A DNA stretch of 64,000 bases from the NCBI RefSeq assembly GCF_004331345.1, contig NZ_SJJZ01000006.1:62001-126000 (forward strand). The letters are read 5' to 3'. The number at the start of each line of letters is the position of its first letter. The stretch's first letter is position 1. Under the pieces are notes generated by a model. The model was not told where the DNA came from. It saw nothing but the letters and a program-made list of their open reading frames with translations, and searched no databases. Positions 1-8,426 of this stretch are shown here, in pieces. Made by a program: the position numbers and the translations under genes. This DNA comes from Kribbella soli (GTDB lineage: Bacteria; Actinomycetota; Actinomycetes; Propionibacteriales; Kribbellaceae).

Positions 1-944
1 AGCCGGAGGTCACCGTCGTCGGGCTCGCCGAGCCCTCGGCCAAGGTGGCCGAGGAGGCCAGGGCCGCCACGGGTCTACCCGTCACCGCGTCGCATCCCGA
101 GTTGCTCGAGGCCTTCGATCCGGACGCCGTGATCGTGGCGACCCCCGACTTCGCCCACCGTCGGATCGCCGTCGACGTAGCCGAGGCCGGTAAGCACCTG
201 CTGATCGAGAAGCCGGTCGCCACCACCCTGGACGACGCCCTCGCCATTGCCGCTGCGGTCCACCGCTCGGGCGTTCGCTGCCTTGTCGGCTTCGAGAACC
301 GCTGGAACCCTCACGTGGTACAAGCCAAAGCAGCGATGGCGAGCGTTGGTGAACCGATCACGGCATCAGCCACCCTGAGCAACTCCTTCTTCGTGCCGAC
401 CACGATGCTGTCGTGGGCTGCACAGTCATCACCGGCGTGGTTCCTGATGCCCCACACCGTCGACCTTGTTCTGTGGCTGACGGGCCGGAGGCCCGTATCG
501 GTCAGCGCGGTCGGATCTCGTGGTGTCCTGGCGAAGCGCGGCGTCGACACGTGGGACGTCGTACATGCCTTGGTTGCCTTCGACGACGGATCGACGGCGA
601 CGCTCTCGTCGGCGTGGACCCTCCCGGATGCCGGTGACGGCATCGTCGACTTCCGGTTCCAGGTGATCGGCACCGAGGGGTCGGTGACCGCGGATCTGTC
701 GCATCAGGGCCTCACCGTGGTCAGCGACAAGTACCGGTCGGCGTGGCCGGTCTCCGGCCGGATCGGGCGATCACAGGTCGGCCCTGCCGTCTGGATGGTG
801 CAGGACTTCGCGGCCGGACTCGTCGACGGCGGAGACCTCGGACCGGACATCGACCACGGCGTACTCGTCACCCAGATCATCTGCGCGATCGAAGACTCCA
901 TCACCACCGGCCAGACCGTGCAGCTGACCGCCCCGACCATCTAG
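1..944 (+). CDS. Gfo/Idh/MocA-family NAD(P)-dependent oxidoreductase, 5' end cut by window edge
   Basis: The reading frame is open from base 3, so the true start lies outside the window. The visible protein begins PEVTVVGLAEPSAKVAEEAR, which is the second strand and helix of a Rossmann fold. It continues through the family core: DAVIVATPDFAHRRIAVDVAEAGKH, then the EKPVA motif of the Gfo/Idh/MocA N-terminal domain (lysine of EKP is the usual catalytic residue). The C-terminal half is the alpha/beta sheet domain. The family oxidises or reduces sugars, inositols and related polyols with NAD(P). The substrate cannot be read from the sequence. The stop is TAG at 942-944. Nothing downstream looks co-transcribed: a strong hairpin follows before the next gene. 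Confidence 0.85.
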   Translation, partial: PEVTVVGLAEPSAKVAEEARAATGLPVTASHPELLEAFDPDAVIVATPDFAHRRIAVDVAEAGKHLLIEKPVATTLDDALAIAAAVHRSGVRCLVGFENRWNPHVVQAKAAMASVGEPITASATLSNSFFVPTTMLSWAAQSSPAWFLMPHTVDLVLWLTGRRPVSVSAVGSRGVLAKRGVDTWDVVHALVAFDDGSTATLSSAWTLPDAGDGIVDFRFQVIGTEGSVTADLSHQGLTVVSDKYRSAWPVSGRIGRSQVGPAVWMVQDFAAGLVDGGDLGPDIDHGVLVTQIICAIEDSITTGQTVQLTAPTI

Positions 945-1039
945 TACTACAGCCGGACTTCGTGATGTCGGCGCATGCCCGGACGTGTATCACTCACCAA
1001 CCGATCGCAACCGATCGCCGCCGTCGCGCACGGCGGGTT

Positions 1040-1079
1040 GGGGAGGATTTTGTGCCCGATTCGGCACATTATCCTCCCC
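1040..1079. terminator. Near-perfect 17-bp inverted repeat, candidate terminator
   Basis: The left arm (1040-1056) and right arm (1063-1079) pair at 15 of 17 positions around the 6-nt loop CGATTC. The outer arms read GGGGAGGAT and ATCCTCCCC. It lies about 95 bp after the oxidoreductase stop and 84 bp before the next start, so it probably ends the first transcript. There is no U-tract, as is usual in high-GC actinomycetes. Its GGGGAGG/CCTCCCC ends recall the palindromes at 41986 and 57393. Confidence 0.6.
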
Positions 1080-1162
1080 GGGCCAGGTTGTGCACCCGGG
1101 CTGGAGCTCCTGTCACGGAGTCCGGCCGTAGTACTAGGACGCCCTGGATAGACTTGATTTAT

Positions 1163-1654
1163 ATGATCTTTTGGGTGGGTGGCCCGGCGGGTGCGGGTAA
1201 GACGACGGTTAGTCAGTTGCTGGCGCGGAAGTACGGGTTTCATTGGTACAGCGTGGATGCGCATGCTTTCGATCATGAGGAGCGGGCGGCTGCGGCGGGG
1301 CTTCATGTGTTGGGGACCGGGCCGGGGGATTTTGATCGTCGGCCGATGATCATCGAGGACATTCAGGCCCTGCCTGTGTCGGTTGTTGTCGAGGGCGCCT
1401 TTGTCACTCCCGCGATGGCTGGGGTTGCCGAGAACGCCGTGTGGCTGATGCCTTCCAAAGACGAGCAGCTCGCACGACTGGAAGGCAGGAATCCGGGCGG
1501 CGATCACAACGGTCTGGTCTGGGGTTGGGAGCTGGTCCGCAGTCAGCTCGAGGGGACCGGCGCACACGTCATCGTGGTCGATGGTCAGACAGTCGAGCAG
1601 ACACTCAAGGCAGTCGAGCAGAGCTTCGGTGCTCTGCTGGGAAGCGAAGGATGA
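1163..1654 (+). CDS. Small P-loop nucleotide-binding protein (kinase-like)
   Basis: This 163-residue protein opens MIFWVGGPAGAGKTT, a textbook Walker A loop (GPAGAGKT, residues 7-14) at the extreme N-terminus, as in small-molecule and nucleoside kinases. No later motif identifies the substrate. The longer frame upstream runs back into the preceding oxidoreductase and is not protein-like, so ATG 1163 is preferred, although no good ribosome site precedes it. Codon use is less GC-biased at third positions than in the neighbours (many GGT, GTT, TTG, CAT codons), which may indicate a recent arrival. It could be a gluconate/shikimate-kinase-like or AAA-type stand-alone protein. The P-loop is seen; the function is unknown. 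Confidence 0.6.
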   Translation: MIFWVGGPAGAGKTTVSQLLARKYGFHWYSVDAHAFDHEERAAAAGLHVLGTGPGDFDRRPMIIEDIQALPVSVVVEGAFVTPAMAGVAENAVWLMPSKDEQLARLEGRNPGGDHNGLVWGWELVRSQLEGTGAHVIVVDGQTVEQTLKAVEQSFGALLGSEG

Positions 1655-1661
1655 TGTCCAA

Positions 1662-1683
1662 GCCGCCGGCCGTCCTCGGCGGC
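1662..1683. terminator. GC-rich hairpin after the P-loop gene
   Basis: GCCGCCG (1662-1668) and CGGCGGC (1677-1683) are perfect complements around an 8-nt loop, starting 7 nt after the stop at 1654. It is a plausible intrinsic terminator, short and without a T-run. Confidence 0.4.
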
Positions 1684-1771
1684 GCCCCTGACACGCTGTA
1701 CCGCTGCGGCTAGCGGTGAGACGACTGATGATGGTCTCTGCGTGTCAACTCGACGGGAGGACTGTGCCGGC

Positions 1772-2623
1772 ATGGAGTCCAGTGGTTGGTCGTTCGACGA
1801 TGATCGGCAGCAGCACCTAGCGCTGGCCGGTCGCCCGGCGCGGGTGCTTGCGTACGCTCAGGCTGCACAGACGTTGGAGCAGCTCGGCGTACCGGTTGTG
1901 GGCTATTTCGGCTCTCAGCACCACGCCGAGAGTGGTGCGGTTCCCGCGGCGGCAGGGCTGGACGGGCCCTGCGTCGGCTCCGGTGACGGCATCGACATCG
2001 ACCTGGTCAAGTCCCTGCGTCCCGACCTCGTGGTGGGTGTCACCTACGCGGGTGAGGTGTACGGCGTCGCGCCGCCTGTGGCCGACGAACTCGAAGGCCT
2101 CGCGCCGAGTCTGCTGATCGGCATCGCCGGCGACCGGACTCTCCAATCCGTCATCGGTCGCTTCCACGAACTGGCACAAGCACTGACCTCGGACAGCATC
2201 CCGGATTCCGAAGCTGACCTCACGTCGGCGGTCGCTGCACTCAGGACCAAGCTCACTCAGGATCCGCCGGTGCAGGTGGTGGCCCTGTCCGGCGGCACCG
2301 AAACCGACGCCTACGTGGCGAACCCGGCCTACTGGCCGAGCCTGCACTTGCTCGCCGACGCAGGCGTCCACTTCACACCGACCACCACAGCCGGCGGGTG
2401 GGAGGTGGTGAAGTGGACCGAGCTCGCCACCAAGCACCCCGCGGGCATCGTCCTGTACGACCAGGGCCCGAACTCACTGGGCGCCGATCGCCTGGCCGAC
2501 ATCCCCGGGTGGTCCGAGGTCCCAGGGGTACGCACCGGCAAGGTGCTGCCCTGGAATCCCGAACCACCGCTGACCTTCACCGCCGCCGCAGCGTTCGTCA
2601 CGACCCTCGCCGAACACCACTAG
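1772..2623 (+). CDS. FecB/TroA-like periplasmic-binding-fold protein without signal peptide
   Basis: The 283-residue protein has the clamshell pattern of iron-siderophore/cobalamin binding proteins: an N-terminal half with RPDLVVGVTYAGEVYGV, a connecting helix around residues 110-150, and a C-terminal half with the tryptophan-rich W.EVVKWTEL segment and a VLPWNPEPPLTFTAAA end. Family members are normally exported lipoproteins, yet this one starts MESSGWSFDDDRQQHL with no hydrophobic leader or lipobox. ATG 1772 is chosen because GGGAGG sits 11 nt upstream; an in-frame GTG at 1742 would add ten polar residues and no signal either. No permease or ATPase for this class is adjacent. It may be a cytoplasmic ligand sensor. 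Fold is reasonably clear; role is unknown. Confidence 0.65.
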   Translation: MESSGWSFDDDRQQHLALAGRPARVLAYAQAAQTLEQLGVPVVGYFGSQHHAESGAVPAAAGLDGPCVGSGDGIDIDLVKSLRPDLVVGVTYAGEVYGVAPPVADELEGLAPSLLIGIAGDRTLQSVIGRFHELAQALTSDSIPDSEADLTSAVAALRTKLTQDPPVQVVALSGGTETDAYVANPAYWPSLHLLADAGVHFTPTTTAGGWEVVKWTELATKHPAGIVLYDQGPNSLGADRLADIPGWSEVPGVRTGKVLPWNPEPPLTFTAAAAFVTTLAEHH

Positions 2624-2633
2624 CCGCGTTCGG

Positions 2634-4310
2634 CTACTTGGTCGGTGTGAGGTTCTGGATGGTGAGGATGGTCTCGGGCCCGAGCAGCGAGTGCGGGACG
2701 TACTCGGCGCTCGCCGGGTCCGGCCAGCCGGTCCATCGGCTGGAGTTGACCTCGATGAACCACGCTGCGGTGAACAGCGGCGCGAACGGCACGTTGTCCA
2801 CGACGATCTTCTGCAGCGCGGCGGCGTACTCCTTCTGCTTCGCCTCGTCGTTGGTGACGCGCCACTTCGCCAGCAGGTCGTCGGTGGTCTTGTCCTGCCA
2901 GCGCGTGTAGTTCGTCGACGCCTCCTGGCCGAGCGGAGCGCCGTTCGCGCTGTTCAGCACGCCGTCGTACCCGGCCCACGGAGTGTTGCCGCCAGCCTGC
3001 CAGTCGAGCGCGATGTGGTAGTCGCCCTTCGCCATCTGGCCCCACAACTGGTCCTCCGGTGTCGGCACCACCTTGACGTTGAGGCCGAGCCCGGTTCGCC
3101 ACTGCTCGGCCAGCCCGAGGCCCCAGGCGCTCCAGTTGGAGTACTCGACCACGGGCTTCATCGTCAGCGGGTACGACTTCCCGCCCTTCGACAGGTTGCC
3201 ACTGGCATCGAGCTTGTACGACGCCTGCGCGAGCTCGGCCTTCGCTGTGGCCAGGTCCTGCGTGTGCGGCTTGTCCTTGTACTCCGGCGCGAGCAGATCG
3301 CCGTACACCTTCGCGTCGTACCCGGTCGCGTTCGTCGGGCTCTGACCGGTCACGTTGAGCTTGAGCAGCTTCTCCGGGTCGATCGCACCGTACAGGGCCC
3401 GCCGGACATGGACGTCGTCGAGCGGCGGCTTCGCGACGTTGAAGTTCAGGCCTTCGTCACCACCGGTCGGGTAGGTCCAGTAGTGATTGGTCGTCGGGTT
3501 CTTCGCGACGAACTGCTTGTCGGCGTCCTGCCAGGACATCGTGCTCCAGTCGAGCTGCCCGTTCAGCATCATCGCCTTGCCCACCTGCGGGTCGGCGAAC
3601 GGCTTGATGTTGATGTGCTTGACGCCCTTGGACTTCCCGCCCCAGTAGTCGTCGCGCCAGTCGAAGGTGATCTGCTGCGGCGAGAACTTCGTCAGCTTGG
3701 CGGGCCCGGTGCCGATCGGCTCGGGGTTGGTCCAGGTCTCCAGGTTCTGCTGGGACCAGATGTGCTGCGGCACGATCCGCTCGTCGCCGTACGACGCCAG
3801 CTTCTGGTACGCGACGTCGTCGTAGCTGATCACGACGGTGTGGTCGTCAGGGGTGGTGATGGTCTTGAACCCGAGCGAGTTCTGGGTCAGTTTCGGGTTC
3901 GACTTCGGCGCCTCGAAGGTGAACTTCACGTCCTTCGCGGTGAACGGCGTACCGTCGGACCACTTCACGTCCGTGCGCAGCTTGAAGGTCAGCGTCTGGC
4001 CGTCCGGGCTCCACTCGAACGACTCCGCGAGCCACGGTTCGGGCTTCTTGCCGGCCAGGTGGTCGATCCGGATCAACGGCTCGTACAGCAGGTTGGTGGC
4101 CGGGCTCTTCTTGTCCGCGGGCGAGAACCGGTTCCAGTTCTTCACGAACGTCGGCGCCGCGGCGGACGCGGTCATGTTCAGGGTGTCCACCGCCGCCTTG
4201 CCGCCGGCGGTTCCCCCGCTGCTGCCGGTCCCCTTGTCGGTGCTGCACCCGACGGCTGCCGCCGCGAGGGTGACGACCGCCGCGACCGCGACGAGTTTGC
4301 GATGCATCAT
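2634..4310 (-). CDS. ABC transporter substrate-binding lipoprotein, family 5 (SBP_bac_5)
   Basis: This is the 558-residue binding protein of the importer encoded just upstream. It begins MMHRKLVAVAAVVTLAAAAVGCSTDKG, a lipoprotein signal with lipobox cysteine at about residue 22, followed by a Gly/Ser linker. The body is a family 5 peptide/oligosaccharide-binding fold, with the typical segments EPLIRIDHLAGKKPEPWLAESFEWS, LTFKLRTDVKWSDGTPFTAKDVKFT and LYGAIDPEKLLKLN. ATG 4310 overlaps the upstream ATPase stop as ATGA and has GGAAGG 8 nt before it. It is the last gene of a five-gene operon. The neighbouring ROK regulator favours an oligosaccharide ligand over a peptide, as in the beta-glucan importers of this family, but the ligand is inferred. 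Confidence 0.88.
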   Translation of the reverse strand: MMHRKLVAVAAVVTLAAAAVGCSTDKGTGSSGGTAGGKAAVDTLNMTASAAAPTFVKNWNRFSPADKKSPATNLLYEPLIRIDHLAGKKPEPWLAESFEWSPDGQTLTFKLRTDVKWSDGTPFTAKDVKFTFEAPKSNPKLTQNSLGFKTITTPDDHTVVISYDDVAYQKLASYGDERIVPQHIWSQQNLETWTNPEPIGTGPAKLTKFSPQQITFDWRDDYWGGKSKGVKHINIKPFADPQVGKAMMLNGQLDWSTMSWQDADKQFVAKNPTTNHYWTYPTGGDEGLNFNVAKPPLDDVHVRRALYGAIDPEKLLKLNVTGQSPTNATGYDAKVYGDLLAPEYKDKPHTQDLATAKAELAQASYKLDASGNLSKGGKSYPLTMKPVVEYSNWSAWGLGLAEQWRTGLGLNVKVVPTPEDQLWGQMAKGDYHIALDWQAGGNTPWAGYDGVLNSANGAPLGQEASTNYTRWQDKTTDDLLAKWRVTNDEAKQKEYAAALQKIVVDNVPFAPLFTAAWFIEVNSSRWTGWPDPASAEYVPHSLLGPETILTIQNLTPTK

Positions 4311-5326
4311 GGCTTTCCTTCCAGGACGTGGCCCCTGTCCTTCTGATGCAGCCAGCAGTGCGCCCACTGGCCGTCAGGGAACTCGGTGCGTTCGGGGAAT
4401 GTCTGCCGGCACTCGTCCATCGCGAACGGGCACCGGGGGTGGAACTGACAGCCGCTCGGCGGGTCGACCAGGTTGGGTGGCTCGCCGAGATCGTCCGCCA
4501 CGTCGAACAGACCGGTGTCACCGGACCGCAGGGATCGGCCCGGGTCGGGCGAGGAGTCCAGCAGCAGCTTCGTGTACGGGTGTTTCGGCGACTGGATCAC
4601 CGAGTCCCGCGGGCCGCCTTCGACCATCTGGCCGGCGTACATCACCTGGATCGTGTCGCAGAGGTACCGTGCGCTCGCGATGTCGTGCGTGATGTAGAGC
4701 AGGGCCAGGCCCTCCTCGTCACGCAGCTTCGCGAGCAGATTCAGGATGTCGAGCCGGATCGAGACGTCCAGCATCGAGATCGGCTCGTCTCCGAGCAGCA
4801 CACTCGGCCGTACGGCGAGCGCCCGGGCGATGACGATCCGCTGGCGCTGGCCTCCCGACAGTTCGTGCGGGAACTTGTCGATGAACTGCTCGACAGGGGT
4901 CAGATTCACCTTGCGCAGCAGCTCGAGCGTCTGTTCCTCCAGCTCCTTGCCGCGGAGGGTGCGCTGATGGATCCGCAGGGCCCGGCCGAGGGTGTACCGC
5001 ACCTTGTGGAGCGGGTTCAGCGAGGCGAACGGGTCCTGGAAGATCAGCTGGACCTGGCGGAAGTAGGAGCGTTCGGCGTTCCGGGCGTGCGACACCTCGG
5101 CACCGTTCAGGCGGATCGTGCCTGCGGTCTGCGGGTACGCCAGCGCCAGCATCCGAGCGACGGTGGTCTTGCCTGATCCGCTCTCGCCGACGAGCGCCAC
5201 GATGCTGCCCTTGTGCAGCGTGACGTTGGCGTTCTGCACAGCCTTGACCGTCGTACCACGGGAGCCGCGGCCGTGCACCGGGAACTCCTTGCTCAGATTG
5301 GTTGCCTCCAGCACCGGAGCTGTCAT
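4307..5326 (-). CDS. Dpp/Opp-type ABC transporter ATP-binding protein (F subunit)
   Basis: The 339-residue ATPase has Walker A GESGSGKTT, signature LSGGQRQR, Walker B VLLGDEP followed by ISMLD, and the switch histidine in YITHD. The C-terminal oligopeptide/dipeptide extension carries the cysteine cluster CQFHPRCPFAMDEC typical of DppF/OppF proteins (possible metal or Fe-S ligands). It would energise import together with the D subunit upstream. ATG 5326 overlaps the preceding stop as ATGA, and its own stop overlaps the binding-protein start in the same way, so translation is coupled along the operon. The Walker B context ISMLD differs slightly from the usual TSALD but keeps the catalytic glutamate. 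Confidence 0.92.
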   Translation of the reverse strand: MTAPVLEATNLSKEFPVHGRGSRGTTVKAVQNANVTLHKGSIVALVGESGSGKTTVARMLALAYPQTAGTIRLNGAEVSHARNAERSYFRQVQLIFQDPFASLNPLHKVRYTLGRALRIHQRTLRGKELEEQTLELLRKVNLTPVEQFIDKFPHELSGGQRQRIVIARALAVRPSVLLGDEPISMLDVSIRLDILNLLAKLRDEEGLALLYITHDIASARYLCDTIQVMYAGQMVEGGPRDSVIQSPKHPYTKLLLDSSPDPGRSLRSGDTGLFDVADDLGEPPNLVDPPSGCQFHPRCPFAMDECRQTFPERTEFPDGQWAHCWLHQKDRGHVLEGKP

Positions 5327-6306
5327 GGGGTCTCCTCGTACAGCAAGCAGGCAACGTCGTTGCGGCCGACCGGGCGGAGCAACGGGATCTGCTGGTCGCA
5401 GGCGTCCAGCCGGTCCGCGCAGCGGGGATGGAACGCGCACCCGGACGGCGGTGTCCGCAGGTCCGGTGGAGAACCGGGGATGCCACGCATCGTGGTGAGC
5501 TCGCCGTGCAACGGCGGGAACGAGTCGCGCAGGCCGCGGGTGTACGGGTGTTTCGGGGCGGTGTAGATCTCCCTGGCGGAGCCGAGCTCGACGATCCGGC
5601 CGCCGTACATGATCGCGATCTGGTCCGCCAGCTCGAGCAGCAACGACAGGTCGTGGGTGACGAAGACGACCGCGAACCCCAGCCGGTCCTGGAGTTGCAG
5701 CAGCTGGGCGAGGATCTGGCGCTGCATGACCACGTCGACGGCCGTGGTCGGTTCGTCCATCACGATGAGATCCGGATCGCAGGCCAGCGCGAGAGCGATC
5801 AACGACCGTTGCCGCATGCCACCGGACAGCTCGTGCGGGTACGAGCGCAGCCGATCCGAGCCGATCCCCACCATCGCGACCAGCTCCTCGGCCCGTTCCC
5901 ACGCCTGCCGCTGCGTCAGCTGCGGATCGTGGTACCGCAGCACATCCTCGAACTGGTCACCCAGCCGCATCACCGGGTTCAGGCAGTCCATCGCGCTCTG
6001 CAGGACGATCGCAAGCTCCGACCAGCGGTACGCGCGCAACTGACGTTCCGAGAGCGTCAGCAGATCGACCTTGTCACCGTCGGACGAGTGGTACACGAGC
6101 CGCCCGGCGGACGTCACCGCCGGCGGTCGCTGCAGCCTCGTCAACGCGGTGATCAGGGTCGACTTGCCCGAGCCGGACTCGCCCGCGACACCGAGGATCT
6201 GGCCCCGGTGCAACGTGAACGACACGTCGGCACAGGCCTTCACCGACCCCGTCTGGGACAGGTACTCGACGGTGAGGCCGTCGACCTCCAGCAAGACCTC
6301 GTTCAT
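5323..6306 (-). CDS. Dpp/Opp-type ABC transporter ATP-binding protein (D subunit)
   Basis: The 327-residue ATPase carries Walker A GESGSGKST, signature LSGGMRQR, Walker B LIVMDEPTTAVD and the H-loop FVTHD. The oligopeptide C-terminal domain contains CAFHPRCADRLDAC, a cysteine cluster parallel to that of its partner. It pairs with the F subunit to form the asymmetric ATPase of a family 5 importer. ATG 6306 overlaps the stop of the permease gene by 4 nt (ATGA), and its own stop overlaps the F-subunit start in the same way. Membrane-associated, cytoplasmic face. Confidence 0.92.
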   Translation of the reverse strand: MNEVLLEVDGLTVEYLSQTGSVKACADVSFTLHRGQILGVAGESGSGKSTLITALTRLQRPPAVTSAGRLVYHSSDGDKVDLLTLSERQLRAYRWSELAIVLQSAMDCLNPVMRLGDQFEDVLRYHDPQLTQRQAWERAEELVAMVGIGSDRLRSYPHELSGGMRQRSLIALALACDPDLIVMDEPTTAVDVVMQRQILAQLLQLQDRLGFAVVFVTHDLSLLLELADQIAIMYGGRIVELGSAREIYTAPKHPYTRGLRDSFPPLHGELTTMRGIPGSPPDLRTPPSGCAFHPRCADRLDACDQQIPLLRPVGRNDVACLLYEETP

Positions 6307-7211
6307 CGGGCCACCTCCGGTTCCGCGGTCCGGGCGGCGCGACGGAAGCGCTTCATCAGCTTGCGGTTCGCGGCGGACAGCCGTGGGTTGCTGATCTCGT
6401 CGATGCCGAAGTTGACCAGCGCGGTCGCGGTGCCGAGCAACGCGATGCACAGGCCCGGTGGTACGAACCACCACCACAAACCGTTGAGGATGGCGCTCTG
6501 TCCCTGCGCCTCGGAGATGATCGTGCCCCAGCTCACGCTGCCGGTGGTGCCGATCCCGAGAAAGCTCAGCGCCGCCTCGGCGAACACCCCGGCGACGCAG
6601 GCGCGCAGGAACATCGCGGACACGATGCCGGTCATATGCGGCATCACCTCGGCGAAGACCAACCTGGTCTTGGACTCGCCGAGCATCCGCATCGCGACGG
6701 TGAAGTCCCGGCCGCGCAGCGACATCGTCTGCGACCGCAACGTCCGCGCACCACCGGGCCATTCGAAGGCCGCGATAATCAACGCGATCACCCACCACGC
6801 CGCACCTTGCACGTAGCCCGCGATGATCAGCGTCAGCGCGAAGCTCGGCAGTGTGAGGAACAGGTTGGTGAACGCCGTGAGTCCGTGATCGAGCCGGCCC
6901 CCGAGGAACCCACTGGGTACGCCGACCAGCGCGGCGATCACGGTGGCGAGGACGGCGCTCGTGATCCCGACGAAGACCGAGCCGCGGGCGCCGACGATCA
7001 CCTGTGCGAGGACGTCGGAACCGGGCAACGTCGTACCCAGGAGATGTTTCGCGCTCGGGGGCTGCCCGAGCGCGTCGTAGTCGATCGTGCGCGGCGTCGT
7101 GTGCATCACCGCCGACACGAACCACGGGCCGAGCAGCGCCAGCAGCAGGAAGGCGGCGAAGACGCCGAGTCCGATCCGGACCTTGGAGTTACGCAGGAAT
7201 CCGTTCAGCAT
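6303..7211 (-). CDS. Dpp/Opp-type ABC transporter permease (C subunit)
   Basis: The 302-residue permease has one N-terminal membrane helix (about residues 11-33), a periplasmic stretch with LGTTLPGSDVLAQVIVGAR (the classic DppC motif before the second helix), then five more helices. The EAA-type coupling loop is around AMRMLGESKTRLVFAEVMPHMTG. The C-terminus is positively charged. It follows the B-subunit permease by 3 nt and overlaps the D ATPase by 4 nt. It forms the transmembrane channel with the B subunit. Confidence 0.9.
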   Translation of the reverse strand: MLNGFLRNSKVRIGLGVFAAFLLLALLGPWFVSAVMHTTPRTIDYDALGQPPSAKHLLGTTLPGSDVLAQVIVGARGSVFVGITSAVLATVIAALVGVPSGFLGGRLDHGLTAFTNLFLTLPSFALTLIIAGYVQGAAWWVIALIIAAFEWPGGARTLRSQTMSLRGRDFTVAMRMLGESKTRLVFAEVMPHMTGIVSAMFLRACVAGVFAEAALSFLGIGTTGSVSWGTIISEAQGQSAILNGLWWWFVPPGLCIALLGTATALVNFGIDEISNPRLSAANRKLMKRFRRAARTAEPEVAR

Positions 7212-7214
7212 GGG

Positions 7215-8231
7215 TCAGGCCTCGTCCCTCGTTCGCGGGTCGAGCAGGACATAGATCGAGTCGGCGATCAGGTTCGCGATCAGCACCGTGAGCGTGATCA
7301 GCAGGAAGATCGTCTGCATTACCGGGAAGTCGTGGTCGACCGTCGCGCGGTACAGCCGGTGCCCGAGGCCCGGATAGGTGAACACCACCTCGGTCAGCAG
7401 GACGCCACCGAGGATGCCCCCGATCGCGAGCGCGAGTCCGGTGACGTTGGGCAGCAGCGCGTTGCGTGCGGCGTACTTGAACAACACCCGCCAGGTGGGC
7501 AGGCCCTTCGCCTTCGCCAGCAGCACGTAGTCCTCGCTGACGGTCGTCACCATCACGTTCCGCATGGTGAAGAGCCAGCCGTTGAACCCGATGAAGATCA
7601 GGGTCAGCGCCGGCAGCGCGCCGTACTTGAGGATGCTGAGCAGGAACCAGAGGTTGTTGATCTGGTACGGGACGTCGGGGTCGTAGGCACCCGAGACCGG
7701 GAACCACCCGAGCTGGAAGGCGAACGCCCAGAGCGCGACCAGGGACAGCCAGAACGTCGGAATCGCATGCAGGAACGTCGTGGTCGGCGCGAAGATCGCA
7801 TCGAACCGGCTGCCCGGCTTCCAGCCCATGTACGCACCCAGCGCGGTGCCGACGATCCAGGCGATGATCGTGGTCGTCCCCACCAGCAGCAGGGTCCACG
7901 GCAGCGCTTGCGCGATGAGATCGCTGACCGGCGTCGGGTACTCGCTCAACGAGAGTCCGAAGCGGAAGTGCACGAGATCGTTCAGGTAGTGCAGGTACTG
8001 CGCCGGCAGGTTCTCCCGCGCGCCGCCGAAGAACAGGCGCACCGAGCGGATCTGGTCCGGTGTCGGCGCCTGCCCCGTCAACTGCTGGATCCGCCGCAGC
8101 ATGGTTGCCGCCGGATCACCCGGCATGAACCGCGGGATCAGGAAGTTGAAGGTCAACGCCGCCCAGAACGTCACCAGGTAGAACCCGAGGCGCCGCCCGA
8201 GGTACCGCAGGCTGGCTGACTTGCTGATCAG
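7215..8231 (-). CDS. Dpp/Opp-type ABC transporter permease (B subunit), probable CTG start
   Basis: The body is a DppB-like permease: first helix, then FMPGDPAATMLRRI, several more helices, and the coupling loop YVLLAKAKGLPTWRVLFKYAARNALLP. The first in-frame ATG/GTG/TTG codon is GTG 8174, which would remove the conserved opening SLRYLGRRLGFYLVTF. In-frame coding continues upstream to a TGA at 8235-8237. The only codon there that can start and has a good ribosome site (GGGGAG, 6 nt) is CTG at 8231-8229. I therefore extend to 8231 (338 residues) as an inference. It is the first gene of the importer operon and is divergent from the ROK regulator across about 195 bp. Confidence 0.8.
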   Translation of the reverse strand: MISKSASLRYLGRRLGFYLVTFWAALTFNFLIPRFMPGDPAATMLRRIQQLTGQAPTPDQIRSVRLFFGGARENLPAQYLHYLNDLVHFRFGLSLSEYPTPVSDLIAQALPWTLLLVGTTTIIAWIVGTALGAYMGWKPGSRFDAIFAPTTTFLHAIPTFWLSLVALWAFAFQLGWFPVSGAYDPDVPYQINNLWFLLSILKYGALPALTLIFIGFNGWLFTMRNVMVTTVSEDYVLLAKAKGLPTWRVLFKYAARNALLPNVTGLALAIGGILGGVLLTEVVFTYPGLGHRLYRATVDHDFPVMQTIFLLITLTVLIANLIADSIYVLLDPRTRDEA

Positions 8232-8280
8232 TCCTCACTCCCCTCGCATGCTCCGTCACAGGGATCTGATTGGACGTGAC

Positions 8281-8376
8281 CGTATATGAGCAAAGATGTT
8301 TGAACAAGGCCTAATTCGCACATCTACGAAAACCTGAATCGTTCAGGAGTGTGATTGGTCCGGACCGCTGCGGACC
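8281..8376. promoter_or_regulatory. Divergent promoter/operator region between importer operon and ROK gene
   Basis: On the minus strand TTGTTC (8307-8302) and TATACG (8286-8281), 15 bp apart, are a possible promoter for the importer. A perfect dyad CCTGAA-TCG-TTCAGG lies at 8333-8347, and the palindrome GGTCCGGACC at 8357-8366 is followed by a half copy CGGACC at 8371-8376. These are reasonable operator candidates for the adjacent ROK protein. All are read by eye; none is proven. Confidence 0.4.
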
Positions 8377-8426
8377 AGCTGAGGGGATGCAGCGATGCGC
8401 GTAAGGTGACTGCCGGAAGGAGCGGC

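Noticed and set aside
743..1162. N-terminal extension of the P-loop gene back to position 743
   Set aside because: The extension overlaps the oxidoreductase, is Arg/His/Pro-rich noise and places the Walker loop in mid-protein; the kinase-like fold starts at 1163.
2691..4346. A 551-codon plus-strand reading frame antisense to the family 5 binding protein
   Set aside because: Composition is Arg/Val/Leu-rich without domains, and it exactly shadows a well-supported lipoprotein gene on the other strand. High GC3 creates such open frames.
5302..8219. Two long plus-strand frames (504 and 527 codons) opposite the ABC importer
   Set aside because: Both are antisense shadows of the ATPase and permease genes, low complexity and without recognisable motifs.
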